Source: Leptotrichia buccalis C-1013-b (GTDB lineage: Bacteria; Fusobacteriota; Fusobacteriia; Fusobacteriales; Leptotrichiaceae). From it: DNA of 64,000 nt. Numbering within the stretch: position 1 is the first letter of the stretch; every line of letters starts with the position of its first letter. Shown one piece after another: positions 1 to 8,347 of this stretch. The notes below the pieces were generated by a model. It made no database searches and was not told where the DNA came from. It saw nothing but the letters and a program-made list of their open reading frames with translations. Where the stretch lies: assembly GCF_000023905.1 (NCBI RefSeq), contig NC_013192.1, positions 2,356,001 to 2,420,000 of the forward strand. The letters are read 5' to 3'. The position numbers and the translations under genes are program-made.

Positions 1-81
1 ATAAACTAAGTAGTAGCCTATGATAGTCAAATAATAAATAATATTTTTATTAAAAATATTTATGTATTTTTATTTTTTAGC

Positions 82-87
82 TATACT
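82..87 (+). promoter_or_regulatory. Possible -10 box for the liv operon
   Basis: TATACT lies 40 bases before the chosen start of the first binding-protein gene. The -35 position (TTTATG at 59-64) is poor, so this is only a candidate, and transcription could also begin left of the window. Confidence 0.3.
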
Positions 88-126
88 TTGGCACTAAAAT
101 ATTTTGATATAGAAAGGATGAACAGT

Positions 127-1239
127 ATGAAAAAATTATTCTTAACGGTTTTGCTAATTATAATATTTGTAGTTAGCTGCGGTAAAAAGACTGCTGACAC
201 TAACGTTATAAAAATCGGAGTCATTGCACCGCTTACTGGGAACTATGCACAATATGGGACTGCAGTAAAAGAAGGTGTTGAACTAAAAGTTGATGCTATC
301 AACAATGCTGGTGGGATTAATGGAAAAAAAATCGAACTTATTATTGCAGATAGTAAAGGTGATGTTCAGGAATCGGTGAATGCATTTAAGAAAATGGTTT
401 CGCAGGATAAGGTGAATGTTGTGATTGGAGAAGTTGTATCGGCTACTTCACAGGCTATTTCTGGACTTGCTCAAAGTGCAAAAGTACCTTTAATTTCAGC
501 AACTGCTACAAGCCTTGATGTTACAAAAGGAAAAGATTTTGTATTTAGAACCACATTTACGGATCCTTATCAAGGAACTGCAACTGCAAAATATGCAAAA
601 TCTAAAGGCGTAAAATCAATTGCAATTTTAACTAACTCTTCAAACGATTATTCTGTAGGAATTGCAAATGCATTTAAAGAACAGGCTGCAAAAGATGGAA
701 TAACTATTACTGAAGAAAAATATACAAATGACGATAAAGATTTTAAAGCAATTTTGACAAAAGTAAAAGGGCAAAATCCACAGGCTATCTTCATACCTGA
801 TTACTACAATACAATTGGATTGATTATTTCTCAGGCAAAAGATTTGGGAATAAATGCTCAATATTTTGGTGGAGATGGATGGGATGGTATTCAGACTAAT
901 TTTGGAGCAGTTGCGGAAGGAGCTATTTTTGCAAGTCAATTTTCTCCAGAGGATAAGGCTGAAAACGTTCAGAAATTTATAAAGGATTACAAATCTAAAT
1001 TTAATAAAGAACCAATAATGTTTGCGGCACTTGGATATGATACAGTAGAAATTGTAGAAGCTGCATTAAAATCTGCAAAAGATTTGACAGGACCATCTAT
1101 AAAAGAAGCTATGAATGCAGTTAGCGGTATTGATTTAATTACTGGAAAATTAAAATTTGATGCTAACAGAAATCCTGAAAAAGCAGTTACATTTATTGAA
1201 GTAAAAGGTGGAAAACTTACATTGAAGGAAAAATTTTAA
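127..1239 (+). CDS. livJ: Branched-chain amino-acid type ABC transporter substrate-binding lipoprotein (copy 1)
   Basis: This is a 370-residue periplasmic binding protein of the Leu/Ile/Val-binding family (type I fold), which delivers ligand to the LivHMGF importer encoded just downstream. A signal peptide with lipobox VVSC puts the lipidated Cys at residue 18. The mature N-terminus has the family signature IKIGVIAPLTGNYAQYG, followed by GGINGKK and the hinge-region segment ALGYDT. I chose the ATG at 127 because AAAGGA at 113-118 sits at good spacing; an in-frame TTG at 88 and ATG at 118 would only add residues in front of the signal peptide. A paralogue follows 57 bases later. The ligand could be an amino acid or another small carboxylate; the family does not decide this. 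Confidence 0.93.
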   Translation: MKKLFLTVLLIIIFVVSCGKKTADTNVIKIGVIAPLTGNYAQYGTAVKEGVELKVDAINNAGGINGKKIELIIADSKGDVQESVNAFKKMVSQDKVNVVIGEVVSATSQAISGLAQSAKVPLISATATSLDVTKGKDFVFRTTFTDPYQGTATAKYAKSKGVKSIAILTNSSNDYSVGIANAFKEQAAKDGITITEEKYTNDDKDFKAILTKVKGQNPQAIFIPDYYNTIGLIISQAKDLGINAQYFGGDGWDGIQTNFGAVAEGAIFASQFSPEDKAENVQKFIKDYKSKFNKEPIMFAALGYDTVEIVEAALKSAKDLTGPSIKEAMNAVSGIDLITGKLKFDANRNPEKAVTFIEVKGGKLTLKEKF

Positions 1240-1296
1240 TTTAAAAAATTAAGTAAAATAGTTATAAAAAATAAAATAGTGAGGGAGAAAATAACG

Positions 1297-2415
1297 ATGA
1301 AAAAAATATTATTTTTAGTTTCATTATTAGCATTATTCGTGCTAAGTTGTGGAGCAAAGGCGTCTAAGGACAAAAATGTTATAAAAATTGGTGTTATAGG
1401 AGCATTAACTGGAAATGTGGCACAATATGGAACAAGTACAATAAACGGATTTAAATTGAAAGTAAAAGAAATAAATGCTGCTGGTGGAATTAATGGGAAA
1501 AAAATTGAAATTGTGGAAGCAGACAGTAAAGGTGATGTTCAAGAAGCGATTAATGCGTTCAAAAAAATGGTTTCACAAGATAAAATTGACATTTTTGTAG
1601 GAGAAGTTACATCTGGACCATCTCTTGCAATTGCACCGCTTGCACAACAAGCTAAAATTCCTATGATTACAGCGACTGGAACTGCATTCGACATTACAAA
1701 GGGAAAAGATTTTGTTTATAGAACTACATTTACAGATCCTTATCAAGGTGTCGTTGTTGCGAAATATGCAAAATCAAAAGGTTATAAAAGTATTACTGTT
1801 TTGACTAATACAGGTAGTGACTATTCTGTTGGGCTTTCTAATGCATTTAAGGAACAAGCTCAAAAAGAAGGAATCCAAGTAAAAGAAGAACAATATACTG
1901 CTGATGACAAGGATTTTAGAGCATTACTTACAAAAGTAAAAGGATACAATTCTGAAGTAATTTTCGTACCAGATTATTACAATACAATTGGATTAATTTT
2001 GACACAGGCAAAAGAGCTTGGGATAAATTCTCAATTTATGGGTGGAGATGGATGGGATGGAATCCAGACTAATTTTGGAAAAGTTGCAAATGGAGCTGTT
2101 TTCGCAAGTCAGTTTGCACCAGATGATCCTGATCAAAATGTTCAAAAATTTATTGCTGCATATAAAAATGAATACAAAATAGATCCAATTATCTTTGCTG
2201 CTTTGGGATATGATACAGGAACTATCTTGGAAACTGCATTAAAAAATGTATCTGACCTTTCTTCAAAAGATGCAATTAAAGAAGCAATCAAAAACTTTAA
2301 TGGAGCAAATTTGGTTACAGGTTCGTTAAAATATGATGCAGAAAGAAATCCTGAGAAAAAAGTTACATTTATTGAAGTAAAAGATGGAAAACTTGCATTA
2401 AAAGAGAAATTCTAG
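1297..2415 (+). CDS. livJ: Branched-chain amino-acid type ABC transporter substrate-binding lipoprotein (copy 2)
   Basis: This 372-residue paralogue of the preceding gene is roughly two-thirds identical by eye along the whole length, with the same lipobox position (VLSC, Cys18). Long blocks are unchanged (SKGDVQE, TKGKDFV, FTDPYQG, GGDGWDGIQTNFG, NPEK), while residues in likely pocket segments differ, for example SATSQA in copy 1 versus SGPSLA here. This suggests tandem duplication with some divergence in ligand preference. GAGGGAG about nine bases before ATG 1297 sets the start; the in-frame GTG at 1279 is upstream of the signal peptide. A hairpin terminator follows, so the binding proteins may be made in excess over the membrane components, as is common in such operons. 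Confidence 0.93.
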   Translation: MKKILFLVSLLALFVLSCGAKASKDKNVIKIGVIGALTGNVAQYGTSTINGFKLKVKEINAAGGINGKKIEIVEADSKGDVQEAINAFKKMVSQDKIDIFVGEVTSGPSLAIAPLAQQAKIPMITATGTAFDITKGKDFVYRTTFTDPYQGVVVAKYAKSKGYKSITVLTNTGSDYSVGLSNAFKEQAQKEGIQVKEEQYTADDKDFRALLTKVKGYNSEVIFVPDYYNTIGLILTQAKELGINSQFMGGDGWDGIQTNFGKVANGAVFASQFAPDDPDQNVQKFIAAYKNEYKIDPIIFAALGYDTGTILETALKNVSDLSSKDAIKEAIKNFNGANLVTGSLKYDAERNPEKKVTFIEVKDGKLALKEKF

Positions 2416-2450
2416 AAATAAATAAAAAATAATTTGAAATAATTATTATA

Positions 2451-2504
2451 AAGTTCGGTTGTTAGGAGAAGTTTTTTTTCTTCTAACAGTCTGGAACTTT
2501 TTTT
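2451..2504 (+). terminator. Rho-independent (attenuating) terminator after the two livJ genes
   Basis: Outer arms AGTTC/GGAACT and inner arms GTTAGGAGAAG/CTTCTAAC enclose a T-rich loop and are followed by TTTTTTTA. It separates the binding-protein genes from livH, so it could end transcription or only reduce it before the permease genes. Confidence 0.75.
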
Positions 2505-2661
2505 ATCTAAAAAGAAGAAATTAATTTTGGTAAATATACGTAAGCAGCTTTAAGATTATACTGATTTTCTAAGATACAAGTAATGAGTATAGTTTTAAGG
2601 TTGCCTAAGTATATGAGTAGAAAATAAACGTATAAGTAGAGAGTATGAGGAGTTTTTAAAT

Positions 2662-3558
2662 ATGTTAAAGAGTTTTATTGAACAAACAATTAACGGACTG
2701 CAGACTGGAAGTATTTATGCTTTGATTGCATTGGGATATACAATGGTTTACGGTATTGTTAAACTTATAAATTTTGCACATGGTGATATACTTATGGTAG
2801 GGGCTTATGCCACATTAATTGCTGTGTCAAATGGGATGCCTTTAATAGTGGCTATTATTTTGTCAATTGTCTTGTGTGCTATTTTGGGAGTTGTAATTGA
2901 CTTTTTTGCATACCGTCCAATTAGAAATGCACCTAAAATTTCGGCACTTATAACAGCAATTGGAATGAGTTTTTTGCTGGAAAGCCTAGCACTTATAATA
3001 TTTGGTGCAAATCCAAAAGTTATTGACCAAAAATACATACCTGCATTTTTATCAAATAACAACAAGATTAATTTAGGATTTTTAAGTATCAGTATGCTTA
3101 CAATATTTGTAATTGTAGTTACTTCAATTTGTATGATAGCTTTGAATTTATTTATTAAAAAAACAAAACTAGGAAAAGCTACAAGAGCGGTGTCACAGGA
3201 TACTGGAGCGGCACAGTTGATGGGGATAAATGTAAATAAGACTATTGCCATAACTTTTGCAATTGGTTCTGGACTTGGAGCATTAGGTGGAGCTTTATAT
3301 GCGATTGTTTATCCACAAATTGAGCCATACATGGGAATGCTTCCAGGATTGAAGGCATTTATTGCGGCTGTATTTGGAGGAATTGGAAGTATTCCAGGAG
3401 CCATGGTTGGCGGATATGTATTAGGATTATTGGAGGCATATGTAAAAGGGTCATCACTTACAACTTGGGCAAATCCGATTGTGTTTGGTGTGCTGATATT
3501 AATATTGATTTTTAGACCAAATGGGTTATTTGGTAAGAATATGAAGGAAAAAGTATAA
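2662..3558 (+). CDS. livH: Branched-chain amino-acid ABC transporter permease LivH
   Basis: This 298-residue inner-membrane permease of the LivH family has about eight hydrophobic segments. The N-terminal family block NGLQTGSIYALIALGYTMVYG is followed by KLINFAHGDI, and the cytoplasmic coupling loop carries GKATRAVSQD and AAQLMGI before GLGALGGALYA. The start is preceded by TGAGGAG with suitable spacing. The gap to the preceding terminator (about 155 bases) shows no clear promoter, so expression may come from read-through. LivH pairs with LivM, whose gene begins 15 bases after this stop. Confidence 0.95.
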   Translation: MLKSFIEQTINGLQTGSIYALIALGYTMVYGIVKLINFAHGDILMVGAYATLIAVSNGMPLIVAIILSIVLCAILGVVIDFFAYRPIRNAPKISALITAIGMSFLLESLALIIFGANPKVIDQKYIPAFLSNNNKINLGFLSISMLTIFVIVVTSICMIALNLFIKKTKLGKATRAVSQDTGAAQLMGINVNKTIAITFAIGSGLGALGGALYAIVYPQIEPYMGMLPGLKAFIAAVFGGIGSIPGAMVGGYVLGLLEAYVKGSSLTTWANPIVFGVLILILIFRPNGLFGKNMKEKV

Positions 3559-3573
3559 TTGGAAGGGAGGAAC

Positions 3574-4692
3574 ATGAAAAATATGGAGAAAAATAATAAA
3601 GATGTAAAAATAAAAAATGTAGATAATAAAGAAAAGAATCAGAAAACTAAAGAAAATAAAGAAACAAAAGAATATAAATGGCAAAATTTGAACTATTTTA
3701 ACAAATTAAAAGTAAAAAATTATGTAGTTACATTTATTTCAATAATTGCACTTTATATCGTTTTGAGTTTTACTTTTGATCCAAATGATGCTTTCAGTTA
3801 TACAAAGGGAATTTATATAAATATTCTAATTTTTATTTTATTTTCAGTAAGTCTGAACATAACAGTAGGGCTTATGGGGCAGCTTAATTTGGGGCAGGCT
3901 GGATTTATTGCAATTGGTGGATATTCAGCGGCATTTATTTCTAAAATATTAGTAAATTACAATTTACCTCCAATTATACAATTGATTTTAGTATCATTGT
4001 TTGGTGGACTGGTTGCGGCTATTTTTGGATTTTTGGTTGGTGGAAGTACGCTTAGATTAAGAGGAGATTATCTTGCAATCATTACTTTAGCATTTGGAGA
4101 AATAGTAAAATATATTATTCAGAATTTAGATTTTTTAGGTGGAGCAACTGGATTAAACAACATTCCAACAATCTTGGATTTTTCAAATACTTATTTCATC
4201 GTAGTTATTTCAATTGTCATAATTACAATGGCAATGACTTCACGAAAAGGAAAGGAAATATTGTCAATTAGGGAAGATGAAATTGCAGCGGAAAATATTG
4301 GAATCGGACTAAATCGTGTAAAACTTTATGGATTTGCTTTTTCAGCATTTTTTGCTGGAGTTGGAGGTTCGTTATTTGCCCATAATATTGGGATTTTGAC
4401 ACCTGATAAATTTGGTTTTTTATTCTCGATAGAAATTCTTGTTATGGTGGTACTTGGTGGACTTGGAAGTATTACAGGGGCAATTGTCGCAGCAACAATT
4501 TTGACATTGCTGAATGAGAGATTGAGAGATGTTTCACAATTTAGATATTTAATTTATGCAATTATCTTAATTTCATTAATGATTTTCCGTCCAAAAGGAA
4601 TCTTTGGAACGAAGGAATTTACATTCGCTGGAACAAAGAGAAGAATTAATCGGATTAGAAATTATAGAAATAATAAAAATGAAAAAGAGTAA
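3574..4692 (+). CDS. livM: Branched-chain amino-acid ABC transporter permease LivM
   Basis: This 372-residue partner of LivH has the family core LNITVGLMGQLNLGQAGF, then LRGDYLAIITLAFGEI and the coupling segment AAENIGIGLNRVKLYGFAFSAFFAGVGGSLFA. GGGAGG ends three bases before ATG 3574; ATG 3583 is an alternative. The first 45 residues or so are unusual: a run of Lys, Asn, Glu and Asp with no hydrophobic stretch, before the first membrane segment. Family members usually begin closer to the membrane. The tail after the last membrane segment is Arg/Lys/Asn-rich, as expected for a cytoplasmic end. Confidence 0.94.
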   Translation: MKNMEKNNKDVKIKNVDNKEKNQKTKENKETKEYKWQNLNYFNKLKVKNYVVTFISIIALYIVLSFTFDPNDAFSYTKGIYINILIFILFSVSLNITVGLMGQLNLGQAGFIAIGGYSAAFISKILVNYNLPPIIQLILVSLFGGLVAAIFGFLVGGSTLRLRGDYLAIITLAFGEIVKYIIQNLDFLGGATGLNNIPTILDFSNTYFIVVISIVIITMAMTSRKGKEILSIREDEIAAENIGIGLNRVKLYGFAFSAFFAGVGGSLFAHNIGILTPDKFGFLFSIEILVMVVLGGLGSITGAIVAATILTLLNERLRDVSQFRYLIYAIILISLMIFRPKGIFGTKEFTFAGTKRRINRIRNYRNNKNEKE

Positions 4693-4766
4693 AACTTAGA
4701 GATTTGAATTATAAATTTGAAGATTTTAAGAAAAATACAAAAAACAAGTAAAATAGGAGAAAAAAT

Positions 4767-5525
4767 ATGTCATTATTAAAAACGACAAATTTAGGAATAT
4801 CTTTTGGCGGATTACGAGCTGTTGATGATGTAAATATTGAAATTAAGGATGGAGAGCTAGTTGGTCTGATTGGTCCAAATGGAGCTGGAAAAACGACAAT
4901 TTTTAACTTGTTGACAGGTGTTTATAAACCAACTGACGGAGACATTTCTATAAATAAGGTCAGTATAAATAAAAAAACTACTCCACAAATAGTTGCTTTA
5001 GGAGTTGCCAGAACATTTCAAAATATACGGTTATTTAAGGAACTGACTGTACTTGACAATGTAAAGATGGCATTAAACAGCAGTATGAGCTATAACACTT
5101 TTGAAGCAATTTTTAGACTTCCGAAATTTTGGAAGGAAGAAAAGGAAATAACGGATAAGGCGTTGGATTTGTTGGATATTTTTGATATGGCTGAAATGGC
5201 AAATATTACGGCTGGAAACTTGTCTTACGGACAGCAGAGAAAATTGGAAATAGCAAGGGCTTTGGCTACAAATCCAAAATTATTGCTGCTGGATGAACCT
5301 GCGGCGGGAATGAATCCAAACGAAACAAAAGAATTAATGAACACAATTAGCTTTATAAGAAATAAATTTAAAATTGCAATCTTGTTAATTGAACACGATA
5401 TGGATTTGGTAATGGGAATCTGCGAAAGATTGTACGTATTGAACTTTGGAAAATTTATTGCTTCGGGGCTGCCTGAAGAAATTCAAAATAATAAGGAAGT
5501 TATTGCTGCTTATTTGGGAGAATAA
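4767..5525 (+). CDS. livG: Branched-chain amino-acid ABC transporter ATPase LivG
   Basis: This 252-residue ATP-binding subunit shows Walker A GPNGAGKT near residue 36, the LivG-specific VARTFQNIRLF block, the ABC signature LSYGQQRKLEIARAL, Walker B LLLLDEPAAG, a D-loop with MNP, and switch histidine IEHDMDLVM. The pocket C-terminus KEVIAAYLGE is typical of this subfamily. AGGAG lies nine bases ahead of the ATG. It forms a heterodimer with LivF to drive LivH/LivM. Confidence 0.96.
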   Translation: MSLLKTTNLGISFGGLRAVDDVNIEIKDGELVGLIGPNGAGKTTIFNLLTGVYKPTDGDISINKVSINKKTTPQIVALGVARTFQNIRLFKELTVLDNVKMALNSSMSYNTFEAIFRLPKFWKEEKEITDKALDLLDIFDMAEMANITAGNLSYGQQRKLEIARALATNPKLLLLDEPAAGMNPNETKELMNTISFIRNKFKIAILLIEHDMDLVMGICERLYVLNFGKFIASGLPEEIQNNKEVIAAYLGE

Positions 5526-5585
5526 AAATTTACAAAAAGTTAAACGAAAAATAAAATTAAACAAAATAGAAAAAGGAGAAGTTTT

Positions 5586-6299
5586 GTGAATATTTTAAAT
5601 GTAAATGATTTAAATGTTTATTATGGCGGGATCCATGCTATAAAAAATATTTCATTTCATATAAAAAAAGGAGAAATTGTTTCTTTGATAGGGGCAAATG
5701 GAGCTGGAAAAACATCTACACTTCATGCTATTTCAGGGCTTGTACCAATAAAATCGGGAGAAATTTCTCTAAATGGAGAAAATGTAACTAATATTGACGC
5801 ACATAAACTTGTCAGCCGTGGTATGGCACACGTGCCAGAAGGTCGTCGAATCTTTACAGAGCTGACAGTATTGGAAAATTTAGAAATGGGAGCATTTACA
5901 AGAAATGATGCTGAACAAATAAAAAAAGATATGGAACATATGTTTTCATTATTTCCAAGACTTGCCGAGCGTAAAAAACAGCTAGCAGGGACAATGAGTG
6001 GAGGAGAGCAGCAAATGCTGGCAATGGCAAGAGCTTTGATGTCAAGCCCTTCACTATTATTGCTGGATGAGCCGTCAATGGGGCTGGCACCATTATTAGT
6101 ACAGGAAATTTTTAATATTATTGAAAGAATTAATAAGGAAGAAAATGTAACAATACTGCTGGTTGAACAAAATGCCAATATGGCACTATCAATTGCAGAC
6201 AGAGGATATGTTCTGGAAACAGGGAAAATTATTCTGGAAGGAACTGGGAAGGAACTGCTTACAAATCCTGATATTAAGAAAGCTTATCTGGGAGGATAA
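5586..6299 (+). CDS. livF: Branched-chain amino-acid ABC transporter ATPase LivF
   Basis: This 237-residue second ATPase of the importer has Walker A GANGAGKTS, the LivF block GMAHVPEGRRIFTELTV, signature MSGGEQQMLAMARAL, Walker B LLLLDEPSMGLAP, and the switch position occupied by Gln in LLVEQNA, as is usual for LivF. The start codon is GTG at 5586 behind AAAAGGAGAAG. It is the last gene of the transporter unit and is followed by a terminator. Confidence 0.96.
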   Translation: MNILNVNDLNVYYGGIHAIKNISFHIKKGEIVSLIGANGAGKTSTLHAISGLVPIKSGEISLNGENVTNIDAHKLVSRGMAHVPEGRRIFTELTVLENLEMGAFTRNDAEQIKKDMEHMFSLFPRLAERKKQLAGTMSGGEQQMLAMARALMSSPSLLLLDEPSMGLAPLLVQEIFNIIERINKEENVTILLVEQNANMALSIADRGYVLETGKIILEGTGKELLTNPDIKKAYLGG

Positions 6300-6322
6300 G
6301 AAATAGAATTTTTTTAATTTTG

Positions 6323-6369
6323 AAAAACTGTCTTGAAAAGTTTATGAGCTTTTTGGGATGGTTTTTTCT
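6323..6369 (+). terminator. Terminator of the liv operon
   Basis: Arms AAACTGTCTTGAAAAG and CTTTTTGGGATGGTTT pair with several G-U pairs around a short loop and run into TTTTTT. It lies directly after livF. Confidence 0.75.
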
Positions 6370-6684
6370 TTTGGAAGAGTTTAAAAAAAAGAAAAAATTA
6401 AGATTTCTCCTAGTTTTATAAGATTTATTTAGAATTATATTTTATAATTTTCCAATACATCTTTGAATAACGCTTGATTTAAAATACTATACATATTTTT
6501 ACTTTCTTTAGTTTGATAATTTATAAAATTTTCATTAGAAATATTAAATTTATTTTTTAAAAGTTTAATTAAAAATCAAGTTTATTATTAAGTAAAATAA
6601 AATGTATTAAGGGTACAATATTAAAGATATAGTTTTCAAATATTGAAAATTTTATAAAATATTTATTTATGGAAGGAAAATAAT
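6370..6684. other. Intergenic region with a possible gene remnant on the minus strand
   Basis: The only structured content I see is a 45-codon open frame on the minus strand (6572 down to a stop at 6435). It ends in a protein-like, amphipathic stretch (SILNQALFKDVLENYKI) and has no start codon or ribosome binding site at its beginning. It could be the 3-prime remnant of a decayed gene or chance. A small palindrome TTTTCAA-ATA-TTGAAAA lies about 40 bases before the next gene. Confidence 0.25.
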
Positions 6685-7293
6685 ATGAATAAAAAGATTA
6701 CTGCAATTATAATTGCAGCCTGTGTTGCAATATTTACATTTTTTCTAGGAGGAGCTTTTCTGATATACAATTCTTTTATAAAAACACAAGAATTACAGGC
6801 AAAAGTAAAGATAGAGCAGGAAAAAACAAAACAAGAAATGTTAAAAACTCAAAATGACCAGCAAATGGCACAAGTAACTACTTCACAAGAAACATCGGCA
6901 CCAGTAGTTGCTAAAAAAGGGACAAATTATGAAGGTGAATTGATGAGTAGAATGAGTTCAGTTCAAGATACGGGCTTTGATGGTTCTGATAGTCAAATGT
7001 ACTATCAAGCTGAAGCAGCATATCAAGCATGGGATAAAGAATTGAACAAAGTTTATAAACTTCTTATGTCAGAATTGCCAGACAGCCAAAAAACAAAATT
7101 ACGAAATGAAGAAAGAGCTTGGTTAAAAGGAATGGTTAATGAAACTAAAAAAATAGTATATGAAGAATGTGGAGAAGAAGGAGAAAATGGATGTGGAAGC
7201 ATAGTTCATTTAAGAAAAATTGGAACAAAAATGGATATGGTAAAATCTCGAACAATAGAACTTGCTAGAATGTATGATGATTTGCATAGATAA
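6685..7293 (+). CDS. LprI-like (DUF1311) envelope protein
   Basis: The protein has 202 residues: a membrane anchor or signal segment at about 7-28, a Gln/Thr/Lys-rich spacer to about residue 75, then a C-terminal LprI/DUF1311-type domain (YYQAEAAYQAWDKELNKVYK ... LRNEERAWLKG ... CGEEGENGCGS). In this family the helical domain with a Cys pair is exported, and in mycobacteria LprI inhibits lysozyme. Here the two Cys residues (CGEEGENGC) lie between helices. An envelope role is inferred; lysozyme inhibition is only a family possibility. The ribosome binding site GGAAGGA precedes the ATG. There is no operon partner upstream. Confidence 0.7.
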   Translation: MNKKITAIIIAACVAIFTFFLGGAFLIYNSFIKTQELQAKVKIEQEKTKQEMLKTQNDQQMAQVTTSQETSAPVVAKKGTNYEGELMSRMSSVQDTGFDGSDSQMYYQAEAAYQAWDKELNKVYKLLMSELPDSQKTKLRNEERAWLKGMVNETKKIVYEECGEEGENGCGSIVHLRKIGTKMDMVKSRTIELARMYDDLHR

Positions 7294-7431
7294 ATACGAT
7301 TGGAGAAATTTGTTATGAAAAAATTATTATTGAGAGAAGTTTTTCTGATAGAAAGTTTTATCATTTACGAGAAGAAGAAAACCGAGAAGTTTAAGATAAG
7401 TGTAGTACAATATTATAGAAAGAAGGTACGA

Positions 7432-7779
7432 ATGTTAAAAAATAAAATAATAACTTTAATAATTATGATTTTCTGCTCTATAAATTTATTAGCAGGATGG
7501 GCTGAATATCGAGATGGACTACTAAATAGTTCAGTAGATAGCGATATAAATGAGGAAATTGAAGATTTGCTGTGTTATCAGAATAAAATTATTGTGGATG
7601 ATGATTATGCTTATATGTGTAAAAATGGTGAAATAAGTTGGTATGAATCACATAGCAATGATGAGGATGATCCTTGGCAATTAGAGGAAGTAGATGGAAT
7701 TAGTTTATTTGATACAGACAATCCAAGATTAATTCGAATAAATGGGAGTTTATTTAAAAATACAAGAAAATTAATGTAA
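7432..7779 (+). CDS. Small secreted protein of unknown function
   Basis: I do not recognise this 115-residue protein. It starts with a clear signal peptide (MLKNKIITLIIMIFC SINLLAG), then an acidic mature part with two Cys residues (DLLCYQN, AYMCKN) and Trp/Asp-rich motifs (ISWYESH, DDPWQLEE). ATG 7432 is preferred because AGAAGG precedes it and the signal peptide starts there; an in-frame TTG at 7300 would add 44 charged residues with no match to an export signal. A TACAAT box about 25 bases upstream of the ATG suggests it may have its own promoter. Confidence 0.55.
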   Translation: MLKNKIITLIIMIFCSINLLAGWAEYRDGLLNSSVDSDINEEIEDLLCYQNKIIVDDDYAYMCKNGEISWYESHSNDEDDPWQLEEVDGISLFDTDNPRLIRINGSLFKNTRKLM

Positions 7780-7785
7780 ATAAAA

Positions 7786-7821
7786 AAAAGCTGTTTTAAA
7801 ATTGACAGTCTTTATTTTTTT
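7786..7821. terminator. Weak terminator between convergent genes
   Basis: AAAGCTGT pairs with ACAG-T-CTTT (one bulge) and is followed by ATTTTTTT. It follows the small secreted gene and may also serve the converging antitoxin gene. Confidence 0.5.
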
Positions 7822-7876
7822 CAATAAAATTCAAAATTTTTTTAGTTGTTTCAAAACATTATAATAATAATATATA

Positions 7877-8095
7877 CTAAAAATCCAACTCTTTTCTTGC
7901 TTCTTCCAGCGAATATTTTTTAGTATATTTACTTTTTTCTATGGCTTTATCTAAAATTTTTAAGTCATTTGAATCTTCCAATTTTTCTAGTAATATTTTT
8001 TTTAGATAAGAAGTTGCATTTTCTCCAGTTTCTTTTAAGATTTCGGAAAATGCTTTTTCTTGTTCATTATTTAACTCTATAGTATATTGACTCAT
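7877..8095 (-). CDS. Solitary RelB/DUF6290-like antitoxin
   Basis: This 72-residue protein begins with a ribbon-helix-helix pattern: a short strand (YTIELN), then two helices to about residue 40. Its C-terminal motif YSLEEARKEL is of the kind that wraps a RelE-family toxin. AAAGGAG before the ATG and a strong upstream -10 box support expression. No toxin gene follows: the 96 bases downstream are non-coding and the next gene runs the other way. It may be a remnant of a toxin-antitoxin pair, an antitoxin acting on a distant toxin, or a small DNA-binding regulator. Confidence 0.65.
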   Translation of the reverse strand: MSQYTIELNNEQEKAFSEILKETGENATSYLKKILLEKLEDSNDLKILDKAIEKSKYTKKYSLEEARKELDF

Positions 8096-8128
8096 TATGT
8101 ATCATCTCCTTTATAAATCGTTTCTTAT

Positions 8129-8137
8129 ATTATATCA
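8129..8137 (-). promoter_or_regulatory. Extended -10 promoter for the antitoxin gene
   Basis: On the minus strand TGA-TATAAT (8137 to 8129) is a consensus extended -10. The -35 position is poor. The distance to the ribosome binding site is short, giving a leader of about 25 bases. Confidence 0.55.
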
Positions 8138-8259
8138 TATTTTTATAAAAAGAAAATAATTTTTAAAATTATAAACTTGAAAAAAGCCTTGTATTTATCA
8201 TACTTATTTCAATACTATAAAAAAATTTCTGAAAAAATGAAAAAATTTTGAAAAAAGTA

Positions 8260-8288
8260 TTGACAAAATTAAAAAAATGTAATATTAT
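8260..8288 (+). promoter_or_regulatory. Vegetative promoter of the hrcA heat shock operon
   Basis: TTGACA (8260-8265) and TATTAT (8283-8288) are separated by exactly 17 bases. The predicted transcription start falls near 8295, immediately before the CIRCE operator. Confidence 0.88.
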
Positions 8289-8298
8289 ATATCTATGA

Positions 8299-8325
8299 TT
8301 AGCACTAAGGGTTAGAGAGTGCTAA
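8299..8325 (+). promoter_or_regulatory. CIRCE operator (HrcA binding site)
   Basis: TTAGCACTA-N9-GAGTGCTAA matches the CIRCE consensus (TTAGCACTC-N9-GAGTGCTAA) at 17 of 18 arm positions. It lies over the transcription start and leader of hrcA, so HrcA represses its own operon here and releases it on heat stress. Confidence 0.95.
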
Positions 8326-8347
8326 CAAGAAAAAGGAAGGTGCCAAG

